DNA of 64,000 bases, taken from the NCBI RefSeq assembly GCF_001424945.1, contig NZ_LMCW01000012.1, forward strand, positions 64,642 through 128,641, in the 5' to 3' direction. The notes beneath the pieces are model-generated. The model ran no database searches, had not been told where the DNA came from, and saw only the letters and a program-made list of their open reading frames with translations. Source of the stretch: Rhizobium sp. Root1203. Lineage in GTDB: Bacteria > Pseudomonadota > Alphaproteobacteria > Rhizobiales > Rhizobiaceae. The position numbers and the translations under genes were made by a program. Shown here in pieces: positions 9,080 to 17,965 of this stretch (its first letter is position 1; every line of letters begins with the position of its first letter).

Positions 9080-10108
9080 ATGCGCGCCTTGCAACTGATC
9101 GATGACCGCAAGCTTGAGATCACCGACCTGCCTGAACCCGATGCTCCGGCCGCGGGCGAAGTGACGCTGCGGGTCAAGGCCGTCGCTCTCAATCACATCG
9201 ATGTCTGGGGCTGGCGCGGCATGGCTTTCGCCAAGCGCAAGATGCCGCTGGTAATTGGCGCGGAAGCGTCCGGCGTCGTCGAAGCGATCGGTCCGGGCGT
9301 TGCCAATGTGTTGCCCGGCCAGCTGGTCTCGATCTACGGCGCGCGCACCTGCGGCCTGTGCCGTCCGTGTCGCGAGGGCCGCGACAATCTCTGCGAACAC
9401 GTCTCCGGCGTTCACGGCTTCCATCTCGACGGCTTCGCGCAGGAGAAGGTCAACCTTCCTGCCCGCCTGCTGGTTCCGGCTCCTCCCGGTGTCGACGCTA
9501 TCGGTGCCGCACTGGCGCCTGTGACATTCGGCACGGTCGAACACATGCTGTTCGACAACGCCAAGCTGGAGTCCGGCGAGACGATCCTCATTCATGCCGG
9601 CGGTTCGGGAATCGGCTCGGCGGCGATTCAGCTTGCCAAGAAGATCGGCTGCACCGTCATCACCACAGTGGGCTCGGACGACAAGATCGAGAAGGCCAAG
9701 GCGCTTGGCGCCGATCACGTCATCAACTATCGCACCGACCGTTTCGAAGGTGTTGTGCGCAAGCTGACGAAGAAAAAGGGCGTCGACGTCGTCTTTGAAC
9801 ATGTGGGCAAGGATACCTGGGCGGCATCGATGTTCTGCCTGAAGCGTGGTGGCCGCCTGGTCACCTGCGGTTCGACATCGGGCGTGTCGACCGAGATGAA
9901 CTTGATGATGCTGTTCCAGCAGCAACTGAAGCTGTTCGGTTCGTTCGGGTGCCGTATGGAAAACATGGCTGATGCCATGCAGAAGATGGGCCGCGGGCTG
10001 GTTCATCCGGTTATCGATACCGAAGTAAGCTTCGATGATATCGACAAGGCTCTGGAACGCATGGAGTCGCGCCTGATCTTCGGCAAGATCATCTTGAAGA
10101 TGGATTGA
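9080..10108 (+). CDS. adh2XL: Zinc-type alcohol dehydrogenase family protein of the VLCFA cluster
   Basis: A 342-residue medium-chain dehydrogenase/reductase. It has a GroES-like N-terminus and the structural-zinc cysteine cluster CGLCRPCREGRDNLC. The Rossmann fold shows HAGGSGIGSAAIQLAKKIG. In rhizobia this gene belongs to the VLCFA cluster, where a role in enoyl reduction or chain modification has been proposed but not settled. I prefer the ATG at 9080, preceded by GAAGGA, over GTG at 9059. LpxXL follows after 4 bp. Confidence 0.88.
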   Translation: MRALQLIDDRKLEITDLPEPDAPAAGEVTLRVKAVALNHIDVWGWRGMAFAKRKMPLVIGAEASGVVEAIGPGVANVLPGQLVSIYGARTCGLCRPCREGRDNLCEHVSGVHGFHLDGFAQEKVNLPARLLVPAPPGVDAIGAALAPVTFGTVEHMLFDNAKLESGETILIHAGGSGIGSAAIQLAKKIGCTVITTVGSDDKIEKAKALGADHVINYRTDRFEGVVRKLTKKKGVDVVFEHVGKDTWAASMFCLKRGGRLVTCGSTSGVSTEMNLMMLFQQQLKLFGSFGCRMENMADAMQKMGRGLVHPVIDTEVSFDDIDKALERMESRLIFGKIILKMD

Positions 10109-10112
10109 GCCA

Positions 10113-11045
10113 TTGAAGCTCTTCATCACCCGTATCGTCCTCAAGCTGGTTCATCTCCGCCAGTGGCTGATCGCGCAGGTGATGTTCGGATTCCTGAACT
10201 TCCTGAAGCTGTTTCCGGCAGATGGTGCGATCAACTTCATCGACTGGCTGATGCGCAGGATCGGTCCACGCATGAAGCGCCATCGGCTGATGATTGCCAA
10301 TCTGCGCAACGCCTTTCCTGACAAGAGCGATGCGGAGATCAACCACATCGCGCTTGGAAGCTGGGCCAACATGGGCCGTCTCGCCGCAGAATACGTTTTC
10401 CTCGATCGGTTGTTCGATTTCGATCCGATGCGGAGCGAGCCGGGCAGGGTGGAGGTTTCGGGCATTCCGATCTTCATGGACCTCCTGACCAACCCGCGGC
10501 CGTTCATCGTCTTCACCGGTCATACGGGCAATTTCGAATTGCTGCCGGTGGCAGGAGCTGCGTTCGGTCTCTATGTCAGCGTGCTCTTCCGTCCACCGAA
10601 CAACCCCTATGTGGCGCAAAAGGTCTTCGACTTCCGAAGCGCGCGCATGGGCAAGCTCGTGCCATCGCATGCCGGTTCTTCCTTCGCGCTCGCGCGGCAG
10701 CTGGAAGCCGGTCACGGCGTGGGTGTTCTGGTCGACCAAAAGTTCGGCAAGGGGTTGAAGACCTCTTTCTTCAACCGTCCGGTCAAGACGAACCCGCTCC
10801 TTGGAAAGCTGGTCCGCCAGTTCAACTGCGACGTCTATCCCGCCCGCTGCATCCGTCTTCCCGGCAACCGATATCGTCTCGAAATCGAGTCCAGGCTCGA
10901 AATCCCGCGCGATGCCAACGGCAATCTCGACATGACGGCGACCGCTCAGTTGCTAAACGATAAAGTCGAGAGCTGGGTTCGGGAATATCCGGAGCAATGG
11001 CTTTGGTACCACGACCGCTGGGAAATAAAACGCCAGGTTTTCTAA
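10113..11045 (+). CDS. lpxXL: Lipid A very-long-chain acyltransferase LpxXL
   Basis: A 310-residue LpxL/HtrB-family acyltransferase that moves the C28 acyl chain from AcpXL to the lipid A precursor at the inner membrane. The catalytic H-x4-E motif is H137 to E142 in GHTGNFE. An N-terminal hydrophobic stretch (about residues 18-34) anchors it. Homologues begin MKLFITR, so translation appears to start at the TTG at 10113. Last gene of the cluster, 4 bp after adh2XL. Confidence 0.92.
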   Translation: MKLFITRIVLKLVHLRQWLIAQVMFGFLNFLKLFPADGAINFIDWLMRRIGPRMKRHRLMIANLRNAFPDKSDAEINHIALGSWANMGRLAAEYVFLDRLFDFDPMRSEPGRVEVSGIPIFMDLLTNPRPFIVFTGHTGNFELLPVAGAAFGLYVSVLFRPPNNPYVAQKVFDFRSARMGKLVPSHAGSSFALARQLEAGHGVGVLVDQKFGKGLKTSFFNRPVKTNPLLGKLVRQFNCDVYPARCIRLPGNRYRLEIESRLEIPRDANGNLDMTATAQLLNDKVESWVREYPEQWLWYHDRWEIKRQVF

Positions 11046-11068
11046 CGAGGGATTACTCTCACATCTCC

Positions 11069-11085
11069 TCATTGAAAAACAATGA
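11069..11085. repeat. Short inverted repeat upstream of the PAS gene
   Basis: TCATTG, five A residues, then CAATGA form a perfect palindrome, and a third TCATTG lies about 20 bp further on. It sits in the 185-bp gap before the PAS gene. It could be an operator or a weak hairpin; nothing in the sequence decides. Confidence 0.3.
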
Positions 11086-11230
11086 ACCTTCTTCATTGAA
11101 AGTGAAGATGTGTCATGTTACCGATTTCCATCATTGCGAGTGATTGCGCGGTTTCGACTGGTTCGGCTGGCTTGCCAGATTCAGCCGTCATAGACAGCAT
11201 TCACTTACGGAATCGGCATTCGGAGGTGTC

Positions 11231-11950
11231 GTGCTGGATCTTTTTCAAGCGTTCTCACTGCGCTGCGCGCAGATAGAAGAGGCGATAAGGAATGGTGACG
11301 ATGCACGCGTCAGCAGTCTTGATGGTTCAGTCGATTTGCTTGTCGAAGCGATACTTGGCTACAGACCAGCGAACCTGCTCTATGCGCATATGCAGCTCCA
11401 GTTTGTCGGCTGCCTGATCGATCAGTATTCCGAGGACAGCGAAGCCGTGCGGGAGCATGTTAAGCTGTTGTCGCATCTGATGCAGCAGTATTTCGATTCA
11501 TCCTCGCCTCGCTGGCAGATGCCGCCGATGGATGATGACCCGGTCTCGGTTCCGGCTGCTTATGTTCCGAACACGGATAATGGAAATTTCCTCAATGCGG
11601 CGATCTTGGAGGCCCTTCCGGATCGTGTCGCGGTGCTTACGAGGGACTACCGGTACCTCTATTCGAACGTGGCAAACTCCACGCATCTCGGCAGGAAGCC
11701 CATGGAGATGATCGGGCGCCATGTCTCGGAATTCATCAGCGAGGGTCTGTTCTGCGATGCTGTCAAAGCTAGCCTGGATGCCTGCTTTTCGGGCGAACAC
11801 TCCGACCATACCTATCCACAATATGAAAGCGGTCTGGCCCAGCCGATCCGCTGCCGCATGTCGCCGCTGCGCGATTCGTCGGGAGGCATCATCGGCGCAC
11901 TGATTATCCTCGAGGATGTGGGGACCATGTCCGGAACGCTCGCTGCCTGA
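11231..11950 (+). CDS. PAS-domain protein, possible sensory/regulatory protein
   Basis: A 239-residue soluble protein. The N-terminal half is helical with no recognised domain. Residues about 120-235 form a PAS domain: LPDRVAVLTRDYRYLYSN, then GRKPMEMIGRHVSEF and a C-terminal IRCRMSPLRDSSGGIIGAL strand pair. There is no kinase, GGDEF or HTH output domain, so it may act through a partner. I chose the GTG at 11231, preceded by GGAGG, but the frame is open to a TTG at 11144. The gene stands alone. Confidence 0.7.
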   Translation: MLDLFQAFSLRCAQIEEAIRNGDDARVSSLDGSVDLLVEAILGYRPANLLYAHMQLQFVGCLIDQYSEDSEAVREHVKLLSHLMQQYFDSSSPRWQMPPMDDDPVSVPAAYVPNTDNGNFLNAAILEALPDRVAVLTRDYRYLYSNVANSTHLGRKPMEMIGRHVSEFISEGLFCDAVKASLDACFSGEHSDHTYPQYESGLAQPIRCRMSPLRDSSGGIIGALIILEDVGTMSGTLAA

Positions 11951-12304
11951 TCAGGCTTTCGTCCAGACCGCGAGCTCGTAGCCATCGGGATCGCTGAAAT
12001 GAAATCGACGGCCGCCGGGAAAACCGGCGATCGGCCGGATGATCTTGCCGCCGGCTCTTTCAACCGCGCCGTGAGCGGCTTCGAGATCGTGCGCATAGAG
12101 GATGACAAGCGGTCCGCCGGGGCGAGGTGCCTCCAGGTTCGTAAAGCCTCCTTTCAGCCTGCCATCGTCGAATTCGCAGTAGTTCGGACCGTAATCGGTG
12201 AAGCGCCACCCGAAGGCGCTGCCGTAGAATGCTTTGGCGGCGTCGATATCCGTCACGTTGAATTCGACGTAGTCGATTCTGAGGTCGTCTTTGGTCGTTG
12301 TCAT
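11951..12304 (-). CDS. VOC-family (glyoxalase/bleomycin resistance-like) protein
   Basis: A 117-residue vicinal-oxygen-chelate fold protein with paired beta-alpha-beta modules. Family signs are VEFNVTDIDAAKAFYG at the N-terminus, FTDYGPNYCEF, and the C-terminal FSDPDGYELAVW. Members include lyases, dioxygenases and binding proteins; the substrate here is unknown. It lies 7 bp downstream of the next leftward gene and is probably co-transcribed with it. Confidence 0.8.
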   Translation of the reverse strand: MTTTKDDLRIDYVEFNVTDIDAAKAFYGSAFGWRFTDYGPNYCEFDDGRLKGGFTNLEAPRPGGPLVILYAHDLEAAHGAVERAGGKIIRPIAGFPGGRRFHFSDPDGYELAVWTKA

Positions 12305-12311
12305 GCGTTTC

Positions 12312-12710
12312 CTATGCCTCCATCAGCGTTTTCAATGCATCAAGGTCGCGGGCGACATGCGCGGCATCCGCCTCGAACTGTTCGTCGGTCGTCCCAGGCA
12401 TCCGCAGCAGCGTAAACATGACCTCGCAGCCATCCTGGTTTGGCACGACGCGCAGGGCGTTATAGACGCGCAGCCCGCTTTCGATCGTCACCGTATGATC
12501 GATGACGCCGAATTCGTTGTGCGGAACGAAGCTGACCTTTACAGTGCCGAGGACGCCTTCGGCGATCCAGTCGTTGCCGCTGCGCTCGAGCCCGGATGCC
12601 AAGCCCGATGCCCAGAGCGGCATATTTTTTGGTGCTTCCGCAAAGGCGTAGACGTCGCGCCAGTTCCTGTCGATCGAGCGGTGGATGATCCTTGCGGGCA
12701 TTGTGGACAC
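12312..12710 (-). CDS. SRPBCC-family protein (polyketide cyclase/START-like)
   Basis: A 132-residue START-like protein beginning MSTMPARIIHRSIDRNW. The pattern of an N-terminal strand, the helix VYAFAEAPKNMPLWASG, a strand-rich centre and the long C-terminal helix DEQFEADAAHVARDLDALK fits the SRPBCC fold. The GTG at 12710 is chosen because AGGAGG lies six bases before it; an ATG follows at 12701. Ligand unknown. It forms a two-gene unit with the VOC gene, divergent from gnd. Confidence 0.72.
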   Translation of the reverse strand: MSTMPARIIHRSIDRNWRDVYAFAEAPKNMPLWASGLASGLERSGNDWIAEGVLGTVKVSFVPHNEFGVIDHTVTIESGLRVYNALRVVPNQDGCEVMFTLLRMPGTTDEQFEADAAHVARDLDALKTLMEA

Positions 12711-12903
12711 GATATTCCTCCTTTTCGTTGCGAGGGATGGCAATGCGACGGGCAAGGTCCTGAAGGAAACGGTCCGCGTATGACGCAATATGGTTCGATT
12801 CGTTGAGGGCGCAATACGAGTCCGTTCAAGCCCGAATCGAACTTGCCGTTTTGACAATTGAATGCCACAACACCGATCCAAAATGACTCACCGGAGGTTT
12901 ATC

Positions 12904-14334
12904 GTGGAAAAGGCAGAAATCGGGCTGATCGGCCTTGCCGTCATGGGTTCCAACCTGGCGCTCAACATCGCGGAAAAGGGCAACAAGATTGCGGTGTTCA
13001 ACCGTACGCCTGAGAAAACGGATGAATTCTACGAAAGCGCCGGCGACCTCAAAAAACAGATCATTCCCTGCAAGACCATCGAGGAATTCGTCGAGGCGAT
13101 CCGCCCACCGCGTCCGATCATCATCATGATCAAGGCGGGTGAGGCCGTGGATCAGCAGATGGAACTGCTGCGCCCGCACCTCTCGAAGGGCGACATCATG
13201 ATCGATGCCGGCAATGCGAACTTCCGCGACACGATCGCGCGGTTCGATCGTCTGAAGAATACGGACCTGACCTTCATCGGCATGGGCGTATCCGGCGGCG
13301 AGGAAGGTGCGCGCCATGGTCCTTCGATCATGGTCGGCGGTACCGAGGATTCCTGGAAGCGTGTCGAGAAGGTGCTGACCTCGATTGCAGCCAAGTACAA
13401 GGGCGATCCGTGCGTCGCCTGGCTCGGCAACGACGGTGCCGGTCATTTCGTCAAGACTATTCACAACGGCATCGAATATGCCGATATGCAGATGATCGCC
13501 GAAATCTACGGCATCCTGCGCGATGGCCTCGGCAAGACCTCCAAGGAAATCAGCGGCATCTTCGGAGAATGGAACAAGGGACGCCTGAATTCCTACCTGA
13601 TCGAGATCTCCGAGAAGGTGCTGGCTGCGACCGACCCGGTCTCCGGTGGTTCGATGGTGGACATGATCCTCGACAAGGCGGGCCAGAAGGGCACCGGCAA
13701 GTGGTCGGCGATCGAAGCGCAGAACATGGGCATTCCGGCAACTGCGATCGAAGCGGCCGTCGCCGCCCGCAGCATCTCCTCGATGAAGACCGAGCGTGAG
13801 GCCGCCGAGAAGATCTTCGGCACGCCGAAATACGACTTCCCGATCGCCGATGGCCCCGAACTCAACAAGGATCTGGAGCTGGCACTCTTTGCCGCCAAGA
13901 TCGGCGCCTATGCGCAGGGCTTCGCGGTCATGGCCGAGGCGTCGCGCGAGTTCAACTGGTCGCTGCCGATGCCCACGATCGCCAAGATCTGGCGTGACGG
14001 CTGCATTATCCGCTCGCAGTTCCTCGATGAGATCACGTCCGCTTTCACGAAGGCACCCGATGTGGCCAACCTGATCGTGACCCCTGCCTTTTCCGAGATG
14101 GTCAAGGAGTCGCTTCCGGCGCTTCGCCGTGTCGTTGCCGCCGCCCTTCAGGCCGGCCTGCCGGTTCCGGCACTGACCTCGGCGCTGACCTATTTCGACG
14201 CCTATCGCCAGGGCCGGGGCACTGCCAACCTGATCCAGGCGCAGCGCGATTTCTTCGGCGCCCATGGCTTCGACCGCCTCGACGGCAAGGACTTCCATCA
14301 TGGCCCCTGGGGCAGCGGTGCATCGACCTTCTAA
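12904..14334 (+). CDS. gnd: 6-phosphogluconate dehydrogenase (decarboxylating)
   Basis: Oxidises 6-phosphogluconate to ribulose 5-phosphate plus CO2, making NADPH in the pentose phosphate pathway. The 476-residue length is that of the classical long form. Motifs are GLAVMGSNLALN (dinucleotide fold), FIGMGVSGGEEGARHGPSIM (substrate loop), GAGHFVKTIHNGIEYADM (catalytic lysine and tyrosine region) and a C-terminal ending near DFFGAHGFDR. A GTG start at 12904 follows GGAGG. A clear intrinsic terminator lies 22 bp after the stop. Confidence 0.95.
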   Translation: MEKAEIGLIGLAVMGSNLALNIAEKGNKIAVFNRTPEKTDEFYESAGDLKKQIIPCKTIEEFVEAIRPPRPIIIMIKAGEAVDQQMELLRPHLSKGDIMIDAGNANFRDTIARFDRLKNTDLTFIGMGVSGGEEGARHGPSIMVGGTEDSWKRVEKVLTSIAAKYKGDPCVAWLGNDGAGHFVKTIHNGIEYADMQMIAEIYGILRDGLGKTSKEISGIFGEWNKGRLNSYLIEISEKVLAATDPVSGGSMVDMILDKAGQKGTGKWSAIEAQNMGIPATAIEAAVAARSISSMKTEREAAEKIFGTPKYDFPIADGPELNKDLELALFAAKIGAYAQGFAVMAEASREFNWSLPMPTIAKIWRDGCIIRSQFLDEITSAFTKAPDVANLIVTPAFSEMVKESLPALRRVVAAALQAGLPVPALTSALTYFDAYRQGRGTANLIQAQRDFFGAHGFDRLDGKDFHHGPWGSGASTF

Positions 14335-14355
14335 GGTCTCTGCCCAAACGAAATC

Positions 14356-14384
14356 AGCCGGGCCATTGGCCCGGCTGTCTTTCC
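14356..14384 (+). terminator. Intrinsic terminator after gnd
   Basis: A perfect 9-bp stem, AGCCGGGCC/GGCCCGGCT, with an ATT loop (14356-14376) is followed by GTCTTTCC. It lies directly downstream of gnd and probably ends its transcript. Confidence 0.8.
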
Positions 14385-14430
14385 AGCGGCCGCCGGCGCC
14401 CTTCGGCATGATGATGGCGCTTGACAGTGC

Positions 14431-14991
14431 CTAACACAACTGGATGTCGGCACCCGGACGCACGAGGATCTTGGCGGCGCCGGCGTCGAAGTCGTCCAGT
14501 GTTTCGTTGTGATGAGCGACGATCTGGGCAAACGTCAACGTCTCGGAATCAGCGGTCATGTGTCCGTCGGCCACAAGCGTGACGTCATAGCCCAGCGAAA
14601 CGGCCCGCCGGACCGTCGTATCGATGCAGAATTGCGTCATGCATCCGCCGACGACCAGGTGGGTGACCGACCTTTCCTGGAGCCGATCCGCAAGGTCTGT
14701 TTCGAAGAACGAATCCGAGCTCCTCTTGTGGACGACCACCTCTCCCGCGGCCGGCGTGAGCTCCGATCGAATTTCCCAGCCCTTGGTGCCGATTGCCAGG
14801 CGATGATCGGCGTTGCCATCATGTTGCACAAGGACGACAGGCACGGCCTGTTGCCGCGCCCGTTCCTTAAGCGCACTAAGACGCGCGACGGTCTCGTTCA
14901 GCGCCGTGTCGATGTGCGGCTGACGTTGCGGCGTTCCCTTTCCGGAAAGGATCGCATTCTGAGCGTCGATGATGAGCAGGGCTTTTGTCAT
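14431..14991 (-). CDS. Isochorismatase-like cysteine hydrolase
   Basis: A 186-residue alpha/beta hydrolase of the nicotinamidase/isochorismatase superfamily. The Asp-Lys-Cys triad can be placed at D9 (LLIIDAQN), K89 (VVVHKRSSDSF) and C122 (TQFCIDTT). The substrate is unknown; this family includes nicotinamidase and other amide/ester hydrolases. An ATG at 14991 with AGGAAG upstream is used. Transcribed alone, toward gnd. Confidence 0.82.
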   Translation of the reverse strand: MTKALLIIDAQNAILSGKGTPQRQPHIDTALNETVARLSALKERARQQAVPVVLVQHDGNADHRLAIGTKGWEIRSELTPAAGEVVVHKRSSDSFFETDLADRLQERSVTHLVVGGCMTQFCIDTTVRRAVSLGYDVTLVADGHMTADSETLTFAQIVAHHNETLDDFDAGAAKILVRPGADIQLC

Positions 14992-15130
14992 GAGCTTCCT
15001 TTGCAATCGGATGGTTTTTACCATTCGGGGAACGGCCTTTTGGTACGCGGAGCGGTTTTACGTCAAGGGTTTACACAAGCCGACTGTCGCAAAACATTGA
15101 CTTGCGACAGCGAAGAAAACACGCCGCCGC

Positions 15131-15769
15131 CTACGCCTGAGCTGTTTCGCCGCCGTCCGCGAGGTACAGACTTATCAGGCGGACAAGCTCGCTCTGCATT
15201 AGCGGATCCTTCAATGTGCCGCGGCGGGCGGCGTTGTGGATAGCCCCGTCAAGGGCATCGGAAATGATCAAAGCGGCGGCGCGGTCGCCGGCGTTCGGCT
15301 TGCGGTTCCGATAGGTCGCGACAGCCTCTGCGTAGTAACCGAGGTACTCAACCTCGAATGCGTTGTTGGGATTGCGGTGGCAGTCAAAGCTGGGAGCCTC
15401 ATCGAGCAGCACTCTATGGAGCCCGGGGTGGGTGCTATGCGCGGCGACCATGTCTCGAACCAAGTTTGCGACGAATTGCGCCGGCGACAGTCCATCTGTT
15501 CCTGATTTCCGCATCACCGCAAGACAGTCATCGAGGTGGCGACGGCGAACAGCTTCGATCAACGAGAGCTTGTCCGGAAAATACTGGTAGAGCGATCCGA
15601 TACTTATCCCGCCGACTTCCGCAACCCTGTTGGTTGTGAACCCGGCCCACCCTTCCTCGCTCAAAATGCGAGCGCCCGCCTCGATCATCGTTTCAACTGT
15701 CGCGCGGGCGCGGGCTTGCTGCGGCTCTTTCCGCATCACCGGCTGCCGTCTTGCAATGCGAGTAGACAA
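15131..15769 (-). CDS. TetR/AcrR-family transcriptional regulator
   Basis: A 212-residue regulator. The TetR helix-turn-helix spans roughly residues 17-63 with ILSEEGWAGFTTNRVAEVGG and GSLYQYFPDKLSLIEAVRRR; the C-terminal half is the helical ligand-binding region. A TTG start at 15769 follows GGGAGG; another in-frame start lies at 15799. It is divergent from the DinB gene over a 69-bp gap that contains CTCA-N5-TGAG at 15802-15814. It probably represses itself and that neighbour. Confidence 0.85.
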   Translation of the reverse strand: MSTRIARRQPVMRKEPQQARARATVETMIEAGARILSEEGWAGFTTNRVAEVGGISIGSLYQYFPDKLSLIEAVRRRHLDDCLAVMRKSGTDGLSPAQFVANLVRDMVAAHSTHPGLHRVLLDEAPSFDCHRNPNNAFEVEYLGYYAEAVATYRNRKPNAGDRAAALIISDALDGAIHNAARRGTLKDPLMQSELVRLISLYLADGGETAQA

Positions 15770-15838
15770 TCGAACCTCCCTCAAGGAACATGAAGACATT
15801 ACTCACATTCTGAGAAAAGATGAAGAGGACTTTCTGAA

Positions 15839-16363
15839 ATGAGCATCTTCCTGGTTACCCTGTACGGCTATCATCGATGGGCCAACGATGACTTGTTCGA
15901 GAAATTGGAAACTCTCGATCAGGCAAGGTACGCTGCCGAAATGCACGCCGCATTGCGGTTGATCAACCACTCGTATGTCGTTGCCCGGATATTTGCCGCT
16001 CATCTCAGCGGAACACAGCATCAGTACACTTCCGACAACACGGCTGAAACTCCTGCGTTGGGCGAGTTGCATGCGGCAGTAAAGGTGTCAGATGAGTGGT
16101 TTGTGGACTATGTTCGAAACATCGCGCCTGGTGCCCTCTCCGAGGCCGTGCCATTCATGTTCACCGATGGCGACAGGGGATATATGACAAGAGAAGAGAT
16201 GCTGACACATGTTGCGTTGCATGGAGGTTATCACCGTGGCGAGGTGGGGCGAATTCTCTCTCAGCTTTCTACCACGCCGCCGTGGGACACGCTTGCGGTC
16301 TATCTCCACCAGGTCGAGCCGGCGCGACGGCTACAGGGCACGGAACAGCCAGTTTTGGTTTGA
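15839..16363 (+). CDS. DinB-family putative metal-dependent enzyme
   Basis: A 174-residue four-helix DinB/YfiT-like protein. Histidines in LINHSYVVARIF and HVALHGGYHRGEVGRIL fit the typical three-histidine metal site. It starts MSIFLVTLYGYHRWANDDLF, as most family members do. Known relatives are thiol-dependent transferases or stress proteins; the substrate here is open. Divergent from the TetR gene, which is probably its regulator. Confidence 0.82.
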   Translation: MSIFLVTLYGYHRWANDDLFEKLETLDQARYAAEMHAALRLINHSYVVARIFAAHLSGTQHQYTSDNTAETPALGELHAAVKVSDEWFVDYVRNIAPGALSEAVPFMFTDGDRGYMTREEMLTHVALHGGYHRGEVGRILSQLSTTPPWDTLAVYLHQVEPARRLQGTEQPVLV

Positions 16364-16470
16364 GGCTGACGCCTGTCTCCCCAGGGCCGGAGTTGTCAAA
16401 CTCTGAAGATCAGCAACACACGAACTTGAAATGTAGGGAGACTTTCGGTTGCAGTCGCCGATCCGGTGAA

Positions 16471-17511
16471 CTATCTGTCCCGCTGCCTCCATACCGGCTG
16501 GCTGATGCTCTGGAGCAGTTCCGGTTCGACGCCGTCGATCCGGGCGATAACCGCCTTGGCCATCTCGCGGCCTGCATGGCGGACGTCTTCGTAGACGGTG
16601 ATGATCTCGGGGCGGATCCAGTTGAGGATCGGCGTCGATTCCTTCGAGACCATATCCACATCATGGCCGAGCCGCCGGCCGGCTGCTTCAATGCCGGCGT
16701 TGACAGCAATCGCGGCGCTTCCGGCGGAACACACGATTCCATCCGGCGCGTTTGGAGACCGCATCGTGGCTTCGACCGCGTTGCGGATTTCTTCGAGAGG
16801 GGTATCGATCGTCACGCGTAGTGGCACTTCCTCGGCGCCGAAGTCGTGCAGACCGGTCTGAAAGCCTATCCGCGTGTGGGTGTAGTATGTCAGCTTGCTT
16901 GGCGGCTGGAGGAGGGCGATGCGCTTGCGCCCTTTGGCAACCAGTTTTTCCACCGCCTGATATGCAAAGGCCTCGTTGTCGAAGTCATGAAACGGATGAA
17001 CCTGTCCGGCATCCGTTCGTCCGTGCGTGGCAAAGGGCATGTTGCGCTCGGTCAGCAGCCTTACTCGGGCGTCGTCCGGTTCGATGCGCGAGATTATGAC
17101 GCCGTCCGCCGAGCCCGTATCGAGAATGTAGCGCACCGGCAGCATCGGATCCTTGCTGTGCGAATGCGGTGTAACGACGATGTGATAAGGGGTGCCGCTC
17201 AACACTTCGGAGATGCCGAACACCATCTGGCTGCTGAAGCCCATGATCTCTTCGTCGATGCTCAGCACGAGGGCGATGACGTTCGTCTTGCCCGTTCTCA
17301 GGCGAACGCCGGCCCTGTTCGGCTGGTAGCCGAGTTGTCGGGCAACCATGCGGACGCGCTCTTTGGTCTCCGCGCCGATATCAGGCGCATCCTTGAGGGC
17401 GCGGGACACGGTCGTCACTCCAAGGCCGGTCATGAAGGCGATCGTCTTCAGTGTTGGACGTTCACGTGTCGCCTCAGCCACCGCTCCCCCCAAATTTCCT
17501 TTGTTTTCCAT
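16471..17511 (-). CDS. LacI-family transcriptional regulator of the adjacent sugar locus
   Basis: A 346-residue LacI/GalR regulator. The N-terminal HTH and hinge helix are [20 protein letters not shown] and [20 protein letters not shown]. The rest is the periplasmic-binding-like ligand domain. It is transcribed away from the ABC transporter operon over a 454-bp gap, the usual layout for a local sugar-responsive repressor. Two AGCGCT-centred near-palindromes in that gap are candidate operators. The inducer is unknown. Confidence 0.88.
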   Translation of the reverse strand: MENKGNLGGAVAEATRERPTLKTIAFMTGLGVTTVSRALKDAPDIGAETKERVRMVARQLGYQPNRAGVRLRTGKTNVIALVLSIDEEIMGFSSQMVFGISEVLSGTPYHIVVTPHSHSKDPMLPVRYILDTGSADGVIISRIEPDDARVRLLTERNMPFATHGRTDAGQVHPFHDFDNEAFAYQAVEKLVAKGRKRIALLQPPSKLTYYTHTRIGFQTGLHDFGAEEVPLRVTIDTPLEEIRNAVEATMRSPNAPDGIVCSAGSAAIAVNAGIEAAGRRLGHDVDMVSKESTPILNWIRPEIITVYEDVRHAGREMAKAVIARIDGVEPELLQSISQPVWRQRDR

Positions 17512-17965
17512 CCTTCTGGGCCGTCCTGTGCGATTTTGGTTCGCTTATAGATGCTTTTGGAAGCGCTGTAAGCACAAAGGCCGCAAAACCCGCTCCTCCC
17601 GTAAGATCCAAAATCTGTAACGATACAGTAGAAATGTCGAGCGCTTTTTCTGACAGTTATGTCACTTCTACTCGTGCTGATTGAATCGTGTTTTTGTGCC
17701 CGCATTTTTTGCGTTTGCGAACAGGCGAAGGTGAGCAGGTTTCAGTACGATTCGGTAAAATGTATAATTATCAATTGGTTCGTGTTTATTGGCGCATGCA
17801 CACGCAATCGCCTTATTTTGTGTCTCTTCGCTTTAAAATTCAGCTTCATGACAGGCATTGGTAGCAAATGGCGCGGGAAAACAAAATTTTCAGAGAGGCC
17901 TGTTGCGCGAAAATATCGATTGAACTAAGTTTTTCCGGCAACGTTTCAGTGAGGGAGGAAAACTC
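17512..17965. promoter_or_regulatory. LacI / ABC-operon divergent control region
   Basis: This 454-bp gene-free stretch separates the LacI gene from its likely target operon. It is more AT-rich than its surroundings, especially 17700-17900. Two AGCGCT-centred near-palindromes lie at 17562-17567 (context GGAAGCGCTGTA) and 17640-17645 (context TCGAGCGCTTTT). LacI-family operators often have such a CG-centred core. No reading frame here looks coding. Confidence 0.5.
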